From the NCBI RefSeq assembly GCF_030345715.1, contig NZ_JAUASX010000001.1, positions 310,001 to 374,000 on the forward strand: a stretch of 64,000 nucleotides of DNA. Reading direction: 5' to 3'. The translations under genes and the position numbers were made by a program. Within the stretch, counting starts at the first letter, position 1. Each line of letters opens with the position of its first letter. The DNA is from Solimonas sp. SE-A11. GTDB taxonomy: Bacteria > Pseudomonadota > Gammaproteobacteria > Nevskiales > Nevskiaceae. Below are positions 1 through 8,578 of the stretch, one piece after another. A model generated the notes under the pieces. The model saw only the letters and a list, made by a program, of their open reading frames with translations, was not told the origin of the DNA and made no database searches.

Positions 1-57
1 TTCCCGATCCGATTGGAGATGCTCATTGCTCGACGTTCCCTGTGATCGGTCGGCGCC

Positions 58-564
58 TCAGGCCCGACCGAGGAAGTCCTGCTTGCCGAGCTCCACTCCA
101 TTGTGGCGCAGGATGTTGTAGACGGTGGTGGCGTGGAAATAGGCGTTGGGCAGCACGAAGAACTGCAGGTAGTCGTGGCCGGTGAAGTTCATCTCTCCGC
201 GCGGGGACTTGAGCTGGATCGCCTTGCCCTCGCTGCCGTCAATCTGGTCCGGGCGGAATTGCCCGAGGAAGGCCAGGGTCTTGTCGACGCGCGCGATCAG
301 TTCGGCGAAGGTGGTTTCCGTGTCCTCGTAGCGCGGCACGTCCTGGCCGGCCAGGCGCGCGGCGGCACCCTTGACCATGTCGGTGGCGATCTGGACCTGG
401 CGGGTCAGGGGGAACATGTCCGGATAGAGGCGGAAGCCAGTCAGGCTGGCCGCGTCCAGCTTGCGCGATTCGGCATGGGCGGCGCCCTTTTCCAGGATCA
501 CGCGCAGGTTGCCGAGCAGGCGGATGAAGGCGGGCACCGAGGCGGAGTACATGGTCAGGCTCAT
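58..564 (-). CDS. DUF1993 domain-containing protein
   Basis: A 168-residue protein that matches the DUF1993 family along its length (typical size about 170 aa). Family members are predicted helical bundles related to the DinB fold, and no reaction is established. Family-like segments are the N-terminal SVPAFIRLLGNL helix and the C-terminal NAYFHATTVYNILRHNGV stretch, whose His is one of the conserved polar positions. There is no signal peptide, so it is probably cytoplasmic. It reads away from the neighbouring glycine-zipper gene. The family call is secure; the function is unknown. Confidence 0.85.
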   Translation of the reverse strand: MSLTMYSASVPAFIRLLGNLRVILEKGAAHAESRKLDAASLTGFRLYPDMFPLTRQVQIATDMVKGAAARLAGQDVPRYEDTETTFAELIARVDKTLAFLGQFRPDQIDGSEGKAIQLKSPRGEMNFTGHDYLQFFVLPNAYFHATTVYNILRHNGVELGKQDFLGRA

Positions 565-729
565 GGAATCCCTCGCAGGATCAGGCAGTTCGGATGACGG
601 ATTCTAAGGTTTTGCGGCGCCCTTGGGTTGAACCGTGGTCCGGAATGGCCGGGCAGGGTGCAAGTTCAGATTCGGTTAAGACCGCTGCGCTAGTGTCTGC
701 GCCATCTACCCCGCGATCCGAGGTCGCAC

Positions 730-1170
730 ATGAAACGCACTATCCTGGGTTTTCTGGCTCTTGCTGGCGCCACCCTCGCCACCCCCAGCTTCGCCGGTGA
801 CGACCGGGCCGTCGGCGCCGTGATCGGCGGCGTAGCCGGCGGCGCCATCGGCCATTCCGCCGCCGGCACCGACGGCGCCGTGGTCGGCGCGGTCCTGGGC
901 GCCGTGGTCGGCGCCGTGATCGGTGACAACAACAGCGATCGCCGTCACTACCGCTCTTCCTACCGCGACGACCATTACTACTCGGCCCCGCCGCGGGTGG
1001 TCCATCACTACCGCGAACCGCCCCGCGTGGTGCACCATCACTACCGCGAGCCGGTGCGTCACGTGTATCACCGCGACTACCGGGACAGCCGGCGCGACTA
1101 CCGCCATGACCGCCGCGATGGCCGCTGGGACCGCGACGATCGCCGTGGCCACTGGCAGGGCCGCCACTGA
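730..1170 (+). CDS. Glycine-zipper 2TM domain envelope protein with His/Arg/Tyr-rich tail
   Basis: A 146-residue exported protein. Residues 1-22 form a signal peptide ending ...PSFAG. Residues 27-65 are a double glycine zipper (AVIGGVAGGAIGHSAAG, then VVGAVLGAVVGAVIGD). Residues 66-146 are a low-complexity tail rich in His, Arg, Tyr and Asp with repeated HHYREP units. Glycine-zipper 2TM proteins sit in or at the outer membrane (SlyB/YcfJ relatives). The basic, His-rich tail could bind metal or anionic cell-wall polymers, but that is speculation. A clear terminator follows. Two other glycine-zipper genes occur in the window (16361 and 61971) without this tail. Confidence 0.8.
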   Translation: MKRTILGFLALAGATLATPSFAGDDRAVGAVIGGVAGGAIGHSAAGTDGAVVGAVLGAVVGAVIGDNNSDRRHYRSSYRDDHYYSAPPRVVHHYREPPRVVHHHYREPVRHVYHRDYRDSRRDYRHDRRDGRWDRDDRRGHWQGRH

Positions 1171-1190
1171 CGGCGCATGCTGCACAGCAC

Positions 1191-1218
1191 AAAAGGCGGG
1201 CTTCGGCCCGCCTTTTTG
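1191..1218 (+). terminator. Rho-independent terminator
   Basis: The arms AAAGGCGGGC and GCCCGCCTTT close on a TTCG-type loop and end in a T run. It ends the glycine-zipper transcript 15 bases before slyX starts. Confidence 0.9.
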
Positions 1219-1232
1219 CTTATGCTCGCCGC

Positions 1233-1439
1233 ATGGACGAAGAACGCCTGATCGAACTGGAAATCCGCTTCGCGCACCAGGAAGAAACCCTGCGCGTGCT
1301 CAACGACATCGTCACCCGCCAGCAGGACCGCATCGAGCGGCTGGAGAAGATCTGCCGGCAACTGGCCGAGAAGGCCGCCAGTGCCGGCGATGGGCTGCTC
1401 AAGGTGACAGCGGCGGACGAAGTGCCGCCGCATTACTGA
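1233..1439 (+). CDS. slyX: SlyX family protein
   Basis: A 68-residue protein of the usual SlyX length. It has one long coiled coil (residues 1-48, with the ETLRVLNDIVTRQQDRIERLE heptads) and the signature C-terminal PPHY. SlyX is a small cytoplasmic coiled-coil protein of unclear role, classically found beside the prolyl isomerase slyD. No slyD lies next to it here. The gene begins immediately after the terminator, so its promoter must overlap that hairpin or the end of the upstream gene. Confidence 0.9.
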   Translation: MDEERLIELEIRFAHQEETLRVLNDIVTRQQDRIERLEKICRQLAEKAASAGDGLLKVTAADEVPPHY

Positions 1440-1472
1440 TTCGACACGGGCGGATCGATGATCCGCTTCGTC

Positions 1473-2480
<1,008 letters not shown>

Positions 2481-2541
2481 AGAAATGCCCTCGTTGAGTG
2501 GCCGATAGGTTAACGGCGAAGCCGCGGAATGGGGAGTGGGC

Positions 2542-3537
2542 TCATTCCTGTGGCAGTACGGTCCTGAAACCCACGTGCGAGGTCGGCAGGTCCGACTCCT
2601 GCGGGTGCCGCGCCGAGGCGCGGTAGCGCACACAGAAGTTGGCGGCACAGAGGTAGCTGCCTCCCTTGATCACAGCCAGATTGCCGTTGACCTGGGGGCG
2701 GGCACTGGCTGCATCGCCGTGGCCGTGCGGCTGGCGCGGGCCCTGGTAATCGTCGAGCGTCCATTCCCAGACGTTGCCGATGACGTCGTAGAGGCCGTAG
2801 CCGTTGGCGCCGTAGCAGCCCACGGGCGCGCGACCGGCGTAGCGGTCGCGCGCGTCGTCGGTGTAGGGGAAGTTGCCCTGCCAGAAATTGGCTTTCGGCG
2901 CTTCGGCGCTGCCGATGAGCAGATCGGCCTCAGCGTTGCCGAGGCCGGCCTTGGCGGCGGCCTCCCACTGCGATTCGCTGGGCAGGTCATGCTGCAACCA
3001 GCGGGCGTAGGCCAGCGCGTCGGCGCGGGTCACCTGCACCACCGGGTGGTTGTCGCGGCCGGCGATGCTGCTGTCGGGGCCTTCGGGGTGGCGCCAGTCG
3101 GCGCCGGGTTGCCACTTCCACCAGGTGGAAGGCGAAGCGGCGGCGTTGGTGGCCGGGCTGCTGAAGACCGCGCCGCCGCCCTGGCGCTCGGCGTCGGTAA
3201 CGTGGCCGGTGGCGGCGACGAACGCGGCGAACTGGGCGTTGCTGACCTCGGTAGCGTCGATCCAGAAGCCGGCGACCTTTTCGCGCAGCACCGGGCGCTC
3301 GTCGGCATAGCCGCGGTCCGAGCCCAACTCGGCCTCGGCGGCGGGCACGTGAACCATGCCGGCCTTGCGCTCGCTGGGCCAGCCCGGCGGCAAGCCGCTG
3401 TACTGCTCGCAGCGCTCGAAGCTGCCCAGGCCTGGCAGTTCCGGCGAGGCCGGCCGCGCCAGCCAGGAAGCCGCCAGGGCCAGGACGACCGACAATCCGG
3501 CGCCAGCGAGGGCGCCGCCGTATCGGCGGATATTCAT
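2542..3537 (-). CDS. Formylglycine-generating enzyme (SUMF1/FGE) family protein, exported or anchored
   Basis: A 331-aa FGE-sulfatase-domain protein. Residues 7-27 form an uncleaved or cleavable hydrophobic segment, and the SUMF1 fold follows from about residue 58 (DERPVLREKVAGFWIDATEVSNAQF in part, then GNVWEWTLDDYQGP). The segment GGSYLCAANFC carries two cysteines (Cys297, Cys302) at the positions of the copper-binding active-site pair of genuine FGEs, which many SUMF1 relatives lack. Real FGE oxidises a Cys in CxPxR sulfatases to formylglycine, but no sulfatase is visible in this window. ATG 3537 gives a proper signal segment; the upstream in-frame extension does not look coding. The substrate is unknown. 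Confidence 0.82.
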   Translation of the reverse strand: MNIRRYGGALAGAGLSVVLALAASWLARPASPELPGLGSFERCEQYSGLPPGWPSERKAGMVHVPAAEAELGSDRGYADERPVLREKVAGFWIDATEVSNAQFAAFVAATGHVTDAERQGGGAVFSSPATNAAASPSTWWKWQPGADWRHPEGPDSSIAGRDNHPVVQVTRADALAYARWLQHDLPSESQWEAAAKAGLGNAEADLLIGSAEAPKANFWQGNFPYTDDARDRYAGRAPVGCYGANGYGLYDVIGNVWEWTLDDYQGPRQPHGHGDAASARPQVNGNLAVIKGGSYLCAANFCVRYRASARHPQESDLPTSHVGFRTVLPQE

Positions 3538-3755
3538 GGTTTGTCCCGACCCGGGAGGGGGTGATGGGGGAGGGGCTTCATCGGGATTCGGGCCTGGAAA
3601 TCGTGAATATAGAGGCTCAGGGTATAACAAGCTCGCCTGATACAAGATTTTCCAAGCTTGTAACGCCGGAACGTCCCACTCGTCTTGAAGCCGATGATAG
3701 CGGTCATACTTGGAATAGACGCGGCCGGCCGGCCGCACAGCCAGCGGACGACACC

Positions 3756-4385
3756 ATGATCAGTTCCCTTTTCGGTGGCAGCAGCCTGCGCATCAGCCCC
3801 AAGGATTTTCCGGACCCGGTGGACGACGCGCCACTGGCCCCGCAACCCGGCCGCGCCCTGGCGGTGCTGGCGGGAGGCTGCTTCTGGTGCACCGAGGCGG
3901 TGTACCTGGAACTGGAGGGCGTGCTGGGCGTGGTCTCCGGCTATTCCGGCGGCAGCGCGGAAACGGCGGACTACAAGAGCGTCTGCACCGGCCGCACCGA
4001 TCACGCCGAGGTGATCCAGATCGAGTATGACCCGGCACACCTGACCTTCGGCGGGCTGCTGAAGATCTTCTTCGCCGTGGCACACGACCCGACGCAGCTC
4101 GATCGCCAGGGCAATGACGTGGGCACGCAGTATCGCTCCGCTATTTTCTACGCCAACGACGAGCAGAAGCGCATCGCCGAGGCCTATATCCGCCAGCTCG
4201 ACGAGGCCCAGGTTTTCTCATCGAAGATCGCCACGCGGCTCGAGCCTCTGGAGGATTTCTTCGAGGCCGAGGCCTATCACCAGAACTACGCGGCGCTGAA
4301 CCCCGGTCAGGGTTACATCCAGGGCGTGGCGCTGCCCAAGGTCGAGAAGCTGCGCAAGTATTTCGGGGAGCAACTGAAGAGCTGA
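3756..4385 (+). CDS. msrA: Peptide-methionine (S)-S-oxide reductase MsrA
   Basis: A 209-aa MsrA that reduces methionine-S-sulfoxide in proteins. The catalytic motif GCFWC is at residues 41-45, with nucleophile Cys42, followed by VVSGYSGG and the GNDVGTQYRSAIFY segment. ATG 3756 is chosen because the frame upstream runs into the divergent gene and lacks family similarity. The start MISSLFGG resembles MsrA proteins with a short N-terminal extension. There is no signal peptide. It is transcribed away from the FGE-like gene, leaving about 218 bp for both promoters. Confidence 0.95.
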   Translation: MISSLFGGSSLRISPKDFPDPVDDAPLAPQPGRALAVLAGGCFWCTEAVYLELEGVLGVVSGYSGGSAETADYKSVCTGRTDHAEVIQIEYDPAHLTFGGLLKIFFAVAHDPTQLDRQGNDVGTQYRSAIFYANDEQKRIAEAYIRQLDEAQVFSSKIATRLEPLEDFFEAEAYHQNYAALNPGQGYIQGVALPKVEKLRKYFGEQLKS

Positions 4386-4499
4386 GGCCTCACTGTTCCG
4401 CGAGCATTCATCTGCGCGGGAGATGCGTGTTTCCGTTCGGGTGGCGTTCAGGCTCGGGTTGCGATGCTGGAACCGTACCTTCCAGGATGGAGAAAGAAC

Positions 4500-4781
4500 A
4501 TGCAACGCAAGGAAGAAATCCTGAACCGCATCGATGAACTGTTCACGGCCGAGCTGCCGGACATGGACGCCGCCTTCGACTTCGGCGACGACCTGCTGCC
4601 GGGCCTGAGCCAGGCTGGAACCTCTGGTGACGACCTCACACCGTCCTCGCTGCTGCGCGAGCACGGCAGCCTCTGGGCTACGCGCGCCGATGAAGACGAC
4701 ATGGGTCTGGAAGATCCGGATGCCTTCGCCCTGAGCGAGGCCTGGGAGATGGAATCTCCGCGCCGTCGCCGCCTGCACTGA
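4500..4781 (+). CDS. Small acidic protein of unknown function
   Basis: A 93-residue acidic protein with an amphipathic N-terminus (KEEILNRIDELFTAELPDMD) and a short basic end (SPRRRRLH). There is no signal peptide or membrane segment and I do not recognise a family. ATG 4500 follows an AGGATGGAGA ribosome site. It begins a same-strand run of three small genes, separated from the next by a long hairpin. It is probably real because of the good ribosome site and coding-like composition. Confidence 0.6.
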   Translation: MQRKEEILNRIDELFTAELPDMDAAFDFGDDLLPGLSQAGTSGDDLTPSSLLREHGSLWATRADEDDMGLEDPDAFALSEAWEMESPRRRRLH

Positions 4782-4787
4782 TCTTGT

Positions 4788-4832
4788 GCGGTGTCCTGCA
4801 TGGAGTCGGTGACGACTCCTGCAGGACGCCGC
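4788..4832 (+). other. Long intercistronic hairpin with GTGA tetraloop
   Basis: GCGGTGTCCTGCATGGAGTCG pairs with the downstream arm ending in GCAGGACGCCGC: about 20 base pairs, one bulged T and one G-T or T-G wobble, closed by the GNRA-type loop GTGA at 4809-4812. No T run follows, so it is not an ordinary terminator. It lies between the acidic-protein stop and the 42-aa membrane-protein ribosome site, where it could stabilise or process the mRNA. Confidence 0.7.
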
Positions 4833-4861
4833 ATGACGCTGATCCACGGAAGGAGAACGTC

Positions 4862-4990
4862 ATGAAGCGCATGCGTGAACGCGTCTCGGCGCAGATGCAG
4901 CAGGGCAAGGTCGGTTACATCATCCTCTGGGCGTTGGGCGTGCCCATTCCGCTGCTGTTCCTGGTGTTCCTGTTGCGAGGCTGCGACTGA
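4862..4990 (+). CDS. Small single-pass membrane protein
   Basis: A 42-residue protein. The N-terminus is basic (MKRMRERVSAQMQQGK), then one hydrophobic helix at residues 19-37 (YIILWALGVPIPLLFLVFLL), ending RGCD. The ATG at 4862 has a strong GGAGAA site; an in-frame ATG further upstream lies in the hairpin and is unlikely to be used. Its stop overlaps the next start (TGATG), so the two are translationally coupled. The topology suggests an inner-membrane peptide with a cytoplasmic basic end. Family not recognised. Confidence 0.65.
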   Translation: MKRMRERVSAQMQQGKVGYIILWALGVPIPLLFLVFLLRGCD

Positions 4991-5250
4991 TGGAATCCTC
5001 CGCCCTGGCGGCGATCATCGGTCCTTTGCTGATGGGCCTGGTCGCGGTGGGCGTCCTGCTGTCGATCAAGATCGCACGCCGCCGCCAGGCAACGCGGGCG
5101 GCCGATGCCGGGTACAAGCCCGGCATCGGCGAGGCGGTGCCGGCCCGCCCGCTGTCGCAGAAGGACGCCGCCACCATGATGCGCCGCTACCTCTGGTCGG
5201 CAGCGGCGATTCTGGCTGCAGCCCTGCTGGCCTTCTTGCTGATGGGCTGA
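4990..5250 (+). CDS. Small two-helix membrane protein
   Basis: An 86-residue protein with hydrophobic helices at residues 5-27 (AAIIGPLLMGLVAVGVLLSI) and 66-85 (LWSAAAILAAALLAFLLMG), joined by a basic cytoplasmic-type loop beginning KIARRRQATRAA. The start ATG overlaps the previous stop by one base. Coupling to the 42-aa membrane peptide suggests the two products act together. Family not recognised. Confidence 0.65.
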   Translation: MESSALAAIIGPLLMGLVAVGVLLSIKIARRRQATRAADAGYKPGIGEAVPARPLSQKDAATMMRRYLWSAAAILAAALLAFLLMG

Positions 5251-5254
5251 GGCC

Positions 5255-5833
5255 TCAGGACACTAGTCCCAGCGCGCGGCCCTGGTTCAGTGCCTGGGTC
5301 CACGCCACCAGGGCCTTCAACTGCTTGCGGATCAGTTCGCGAGCCTTGTCGTCCTTCATCTCGCCCGAGGTATCGAAGGCCGCACTCGCCGGCCCGATCA
5401 TGATCTCCGGCTTGTTCAGCGGATGCATGTCGAGCGACAGCAAGACCTGGCGCAGGTGAGCCTGTGCCCGTGCCGTGCCGAAACGGCCGGCAGAAACGCC
5501 CAGCAAGGCTACGGGCTTGCCGCCCCAGGCACTGTCACCATAGGGGCGCGAGGCCCAGTCGATGGCGTTCTTCAGCACGCCGGGAATCGAGTAGTTGTAT
5601 TCCGGCGTAGCGATCAGGATGGCGTCGGCGGTGCGGATGGCGCGCTTGAAGTCCGATACGGCGGCGGGTGGCGTCTTTTCCTGATCCTCGCTGAAAGGCG
5701 TGATCGGCGACAGGTCGAAGATCTCCAGGTGCGCATCCTCCGGCAACAGTTGCCGGGCTACGCGCAGGGCGGCACGGTTGTAGGACTTCTCGCGGAGGCT
5801 GCCGGCGAAACCGAGGATGTTCACGATGGACAT
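5255..5833 (-). CDS. NADPH-dependent FMN reductase (ChrR/azoreductase-like flavodoxin fold)
   Basis: A 192-aa flavodoxin-fold reductase. The FMN phosphate loop is GSLREKSYN near residues 11-19, and the second signature TPEYNYSIPGVLKNAIDW is near 80-97. Relatives (ChrR, YieF, azobenzene reductase) transfer two electrons from NAD(P)H to quinones, azo dyes or chromate, protecting against redox cycling. There is no signal peptide. It is convergent with the small-membrane-protein run, with only 4 bases between the stops. The physiological acceptor cannot be told from sequence. Confidence 0.9.
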   Translation of the reverse strand: MSIVNILGFAGSLREKSYNRAALRVARQLLPEDAHLEIFDLSPITPFSEDQEKTPPAAVSDFKRAIRTADAILIATPEYNYSIPGVLKNAIDWASRPYGDSAWGGKPVALLGVSAGRFGTARAQAHLRQVLLSLDMHPLNKPEIMIGPASAAFDTSGEMKDDKARELIRKQLKALVAWTQALNQGRALGLVS

Positions 5834-6036
5834 GGGGATTCCTTTGTGGGTACGACAAGAGACTTCGGGACTTTAGGACGGTCCGGCAGGGTCTGGAAGA
5901 TTGTGACCGACAATCTTCCGCGGAATTTCATGCCGCCGGCCGATGTTCAGGCTGCGCTCAGCGCCTCTGGGATAGCTTGGTCGAATGTCCTGCGGTATCG
6001 CACGCAGGACATCAATCCCGAACATAGGAGCAATAC

Positions 6037-6393
6037 ATGAAAAGGAACTTCCTCATCGGCCTCGGCCTGACCCTCGCCGCCAGCACGGCTTTTGCCGCCG
6101 ATAATGGCGTCCTGCCATCTGCCAGCCAGGCCCCGGCAGCCAAGGTCGGTGCCGGTGTGAATGCCACCACGGACGGGGTCGGTATCTCGGCGGCTGCGGG
6201 CGCTGACTTCGGCAGCCTCGACACCAACGCCGACGGCAAGCTGACCCGTGCCGAGGTCAAGAGCAACACCGAACTGACGGCGCGCTTCAAGGCGCTGGAC
6301 AAGAACAAGGACGGCAAGCTGTCGTCCGACGAGTACGCGGCTCGCAACGCCGACGCCACCGGCGGCTCGGGCCTGGACAAGCCGATCAACTAA
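6037..6393 (+). CDS. Secreted EF-hand calcium-binding protein
   Basis: A 118-aa exported protein with a signal peptide at residues 1-20 (...ASTAFAA). It carries two canonical EF-hand loops, DTNADGKLTRAE (about 61-72) and DKNKDGKLSSDE (about 88-99), each with the 1,3,5,12 ligand pattern. The region between is Ala/Gly-rich. It probably binds calcium in the periplasm; no partner is evident. The ATG has an AGGAGC site. A terminator follows, so it is likely monocistronic. Confidence 0.85.
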   Translation: MKRNFLIGLGLTLAASTAFAADNGVLPSASQAPAAKVGAGVNATTDGVGISAAAGADFGSLDTNADGKLTRAEVKSNTELTARFKALDKNKDGKLSSDEYAARNADATGGSGLDKPIN

Positions 6394-6408
6394 GATCGCG
6401 CTGCATGG

Positions 6409-6440
6409 AAAAGGGCGGCATGACGCGGCCCTTTTTCTTT
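6409..6440 (+). terminator. Rho-independent terminator
   Basis: AAAAGGGC pairs with GCCCTTTT around an 11-base loop, followed by a T-rich run. It terminates the EF-hand gene just before the convergent secreted-protein gene. Confidence 0.8.
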
Positions 6441-6451
6441 GCACGGGATTC

Positions 6452-7213
6452 TCAGGGATCAGGGACGAACCCTGCCGGAAACGGCTCGGGGCGGCGCGGC
6501 GCCCACTCATGACGGGGCAGGGGGATGACACCCTGAGACGCGAGTTTGCGGTGTGAGTCGTACCAGAGGGTGATGACCTCCACGGGCTTGTCCGAGGCGC
6601 GCTCGAACGCGGTGTATTCCGCGCCCGACCATTCGCGCGTGCCGTGTCCGGTACCCAGGCTGGGCGATGGTGCATGTTGTGCTCTGGATTCCGCCGCGGA
6701 TGCGCTGGCGCTTTCCTCGCGCAGCGGTTCGTTGCCGCGCCAGCCGTCCCAGGGCCGCGGTGCGGGGCGTTCCTCGAAGACGGCGATGCCGATCACGCCG
6801 ACATTGCGCGGCCGCCCGGTGCGCGCGGCGTAGGAATCGGGCAGCGTGGTGAAGCTGAAGCGGGCAATTTCATCCAGGCTCTTGCGCCAGCCATCCACCT
6901 GCAGGGAGCCCCACGGCCGCAGCACGTAGCCGCCCTGTGTGGTGGATGCGGTCTGTCCGCTGATGACGTTGATGCCATCGACGCTGGTCACGGCCAGCAG
7001 GCGCTCACCGCGGCGGCTCTGCAGGTGGATCTCGTAGTCATGTCCCGGTTCGCCAGCCAGGTAGCTGCGGCCGCGGTGGTGGTACAGCCGCAGGTAGCGT
7101 CCGTCCGTGCGGTCGTAGACCTGGACTTCGACACGGCGGCCGGTGAAGGATTCCTGGGCGGGCGCCGCCAGGGGCAGTAGGACAGCAAGCAACAACAGGG
7201 CGGGGCGGATCAT
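6452..7213 (-). CDS. Secreted protein of unknown function
   Basis: About 253 aa, with a signal peptide (MIRPALLLLAVLLPLAAPAQ) if the ATG at 7213 is used; an ATG at 7240 would add nine residues. The mature part opens with a beta-rich domain (RRVEVQVYDRTDGRYLRLYHHRG, about 17-110). A low-complexity spacer with SASASAAES follows, then a C-terminal segment with EVITLWYDSHRKLASQGVI. I do not recognise a named family; Pro/Arg enrichment at the end suggests an extended tail. It probably acts in the periplasm or outside the cell. Confidence 0.7.
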   Translation of the reverse strand: MIRPALLLLAVLLPLAAPAQESFTGRRVEVQVYDRTDGRYLRLYHHRGRSYLAGEPGHDYEIHLQSRRGERLLAVTSVDGINVISGQTASTTQGGYVLRPWGSLQVDGWRKSLDEIARFSFTTLPDSYAARTGRPRNVGVIGIAVFEERPAPRPWDGWRGNEPLREESASASAAESRAQHAPSPSLGTGHGTREWSGAEYTAFERASDKPVEVITLWYDSHRKLASQGVIPLPRHEWAPRRPEPFPAGFVPDP

Positions 7214-7282
7214 GTTCGGGCTCGTTGGGGACCTGAACATGTAAACGGCGCGGCAGCCGTTTCGGGGTTGAGACCCGTGGAA

Positions 7283-7702
7283 TTATTCCGCCGGCGCCCG
7301 TCGCAGGTTCTTCACCTGGCCGCGGCGCATCTTGCCCTCCAGCCGTTGCAGGCGTTGCGCGCGGCTGGGCTTGGTGGCCTTGCGCGCCTTGGGCACCACG
7401 GCGGCGCGGCGGATCATGGCGGCCAGACGTTGCAGCGCGGCGTCGCGATTCATCTCCAGGCTGCGATGTTCCTGTGCCTTGATCACGATGACGCCATCGC
7501 GCGTGAGTTGCTGGCCGCCGGCCTGCAGCAGGCGCTGCTTGCAGTCCTCCGGCAGGGAAGACGCCGTCACGTCGAAGCGCAGCTGCGCGGCGTTGGCGGT
7601 CTTGTTGATGTTCTGCCCGCCGGCACCCTGTGCGCGGATCGCGCTGATGCGCATTTCGTCGAGTGGCAGGAAGAGGGAGGCGTGGATGCGGAGCTGCGTC
7701 AT
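7283..7702 (-). CDS. arfB: Alternative ribosome-rescue factor ArfB (YaeJ)
   Basis: A 139-aa codon-independent peptidyl-tRNA hydrolase that frees ribosomes stalled at mRNA ends. The GGQ catalytic motif is at residues 28-30 within AQGAGGQNINK. The C-terminal basic tail (from about residue 104: KARKATKPSRAQRLQRLEG) is the part that enters the empty mRNA channel in ArfB. The length is standard, and the absence of a codon-recognition domain separates it from RF1/RF2. The start overlaps the stop of the upstream PGPGW gene by 4 bases (ATGA), so they are coupled. Confidence 0.95.
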   Translation of the reverse strand: MTQLRIHASLFLPLDEMRISAIRAQGAGGQNINKTANAAQLRFDVTASSLPEDCKQRLLQAGGQQLTRDGVIVIKAQEHRSLEMNRDAALQRLAAMIRRAAVVPKARKATKPSRAQRLQRLEGKMRRGQVKNLRRAPAE

Positions 7703-8058
7703 CCGCGAATCCTGCGCAGCAAATCGCGCAGGCGCAACTCGGTGGCGTCGAACAGGCGGGCCGCCGTGCGCGATTCGCGTGCCACCATCACCGCCGCCAG
7801 GGCCACCACGATCATGCCGGGGCCCGGTGCGGGCATCATGACCAGGCCAACCGGCAGCAGGACCAGCCCCAGCACCAGGCGGCAGCCGCTGAGAAAGGCG
7901 CTGCCTTCGCCATGGCGGCGCTCGTAATAGTCCTGGAACCGCTTGCCCGGCTCGCCCTGGCGGAATTTCTGCCAGTGCTGCCGCAACGCCGCCAGTGCCA
8001 TGCCTGCTTTCCGTGCAAACCCGCCTCTAGGACCGCAAAAGCGTTGCCTGATTCCCAT
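7699..8058 (-). CDS. PGPGW-family transmembrane protein
   Basis: A 119-aa inner-membrane protein of the PGPGW family (PF09656). Two hydrophobic helices (about 57-75 and 79-95) flank the signature PAPGPGMIVVALA. The flanks are basic and amphipathic (RQHWQKFRQGEPGKRFQDYY and the C-terminal ATELRLRDLLRRIRG). The function of the family is unknown. The true start may be the Met at 8001 and not 8058, because family homology begins near RQHW. It is first in a two-gene unit with arfB. Confidence 0.82.
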   Translation of the reverse strand: MGIRQRFCGPRGGFARKAGMALAALRQHWQKFRQGEPGKRFQDYYERRHGEGSAFLSGCRLVLGLVLLPVGLVMMPAPGPGMIVVALAAVMVARESRTAARLFDATELRLRDLLRRIRG

Positions 8059-8274
8059 GAGCCCTTGCTTTTATGGCGGTTTTTTCCATTTTTGCTATCG
8101 ACAAACCGATTCTGGACGGGTAATGTCGGGCTGGCAGTCGCTTCAAGCATGTAAGCAGCATGGTGGTATCCGTCCTCACAACGGCTCGAAACACCCGGCT
8201 ACCTTCCTTGATCGTTTGCACCCTGCGGGCGGGATGGCCCGATTTTCTACTTCAACGTTTTAAGGAATGTATCA

Positions 8275-8487
8275 ATGAGCAACGCTTCCACCGGCACCGT
8301 CAAGTGGTTCAATGAAGCCAAGGGCTTCGGCTTCATCACCCCGGAAGGCGGCGGCGAAGATCTCTTCGCCCACTTCAAGGAAATCCAGGGCACGGGCTTC
8401 AAGACCCTGACCGAAGGCCAGCGCGTCGAGTTCAAGGCTCAGCGCGGCCCGAAGGGCATGCAGGCGACGCAGATTCGCCCGCTCTAA
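8275..8487 (+). CDS. Cold-shock domain protein (CspA family)
   Basis: A 70-aa single cold-shock domain with RNP1 KGFGFI and RNP2 DLFAHF in the order [26 protein letters not shown], which binds single-stranded RNA/DNA as an RNA chaperone. An AAGGA ribosome site precedes the ATG. The 216 bp upstream are conspicuously AT-rich around 8070-8125 and leave room for a long 5' UTR, the usual site of cold-shock regulation in this family. A terminator follows directly, so the gene is monocistronic. Which csp paralogue it is cannot be decided. Confidence 0.95.
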   Translation: MSNASTGTVKWFNEAKGFGFITPEGGGEDLFAHFKEIQGTGFKTLTEGQRVEFKAQRGPKGMQATQIRPL

Positions 8488-8503
8488 GCCTCATCGCTTA
8501 GCT

Positions 8504-8534
8504 AAAAACCGCGGCCTCGTGCCGCGGTTTTTTT
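8504..8534 (+). terminator. Rho-independent terminator of the cold-shock gene
   Basis: AAAAACCGCGGC pairs with GCCGCGGTTTTT around a short CTCGT loop and ends in T residues. Confidence 0.92.
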
Positions 8535-8578
8535 GTGCCCGAACACTTTTTGCACATCCAGCCGTTATTCTTGCTGGC

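Noticed and set aside
2542-3537. EgtB/ergothioneine-type assignment for the SUMF1 protein
   Set aside because: No DinB-like N-terminal domain and no iron-binding His triad; the paired cysteines are those of FGE.
4788-4832. Hairpin as a Rho-independent terminator
   Set aside because: No T run on either strand, and a gene with its own ribosome site begins 30 bases later on the same strand.
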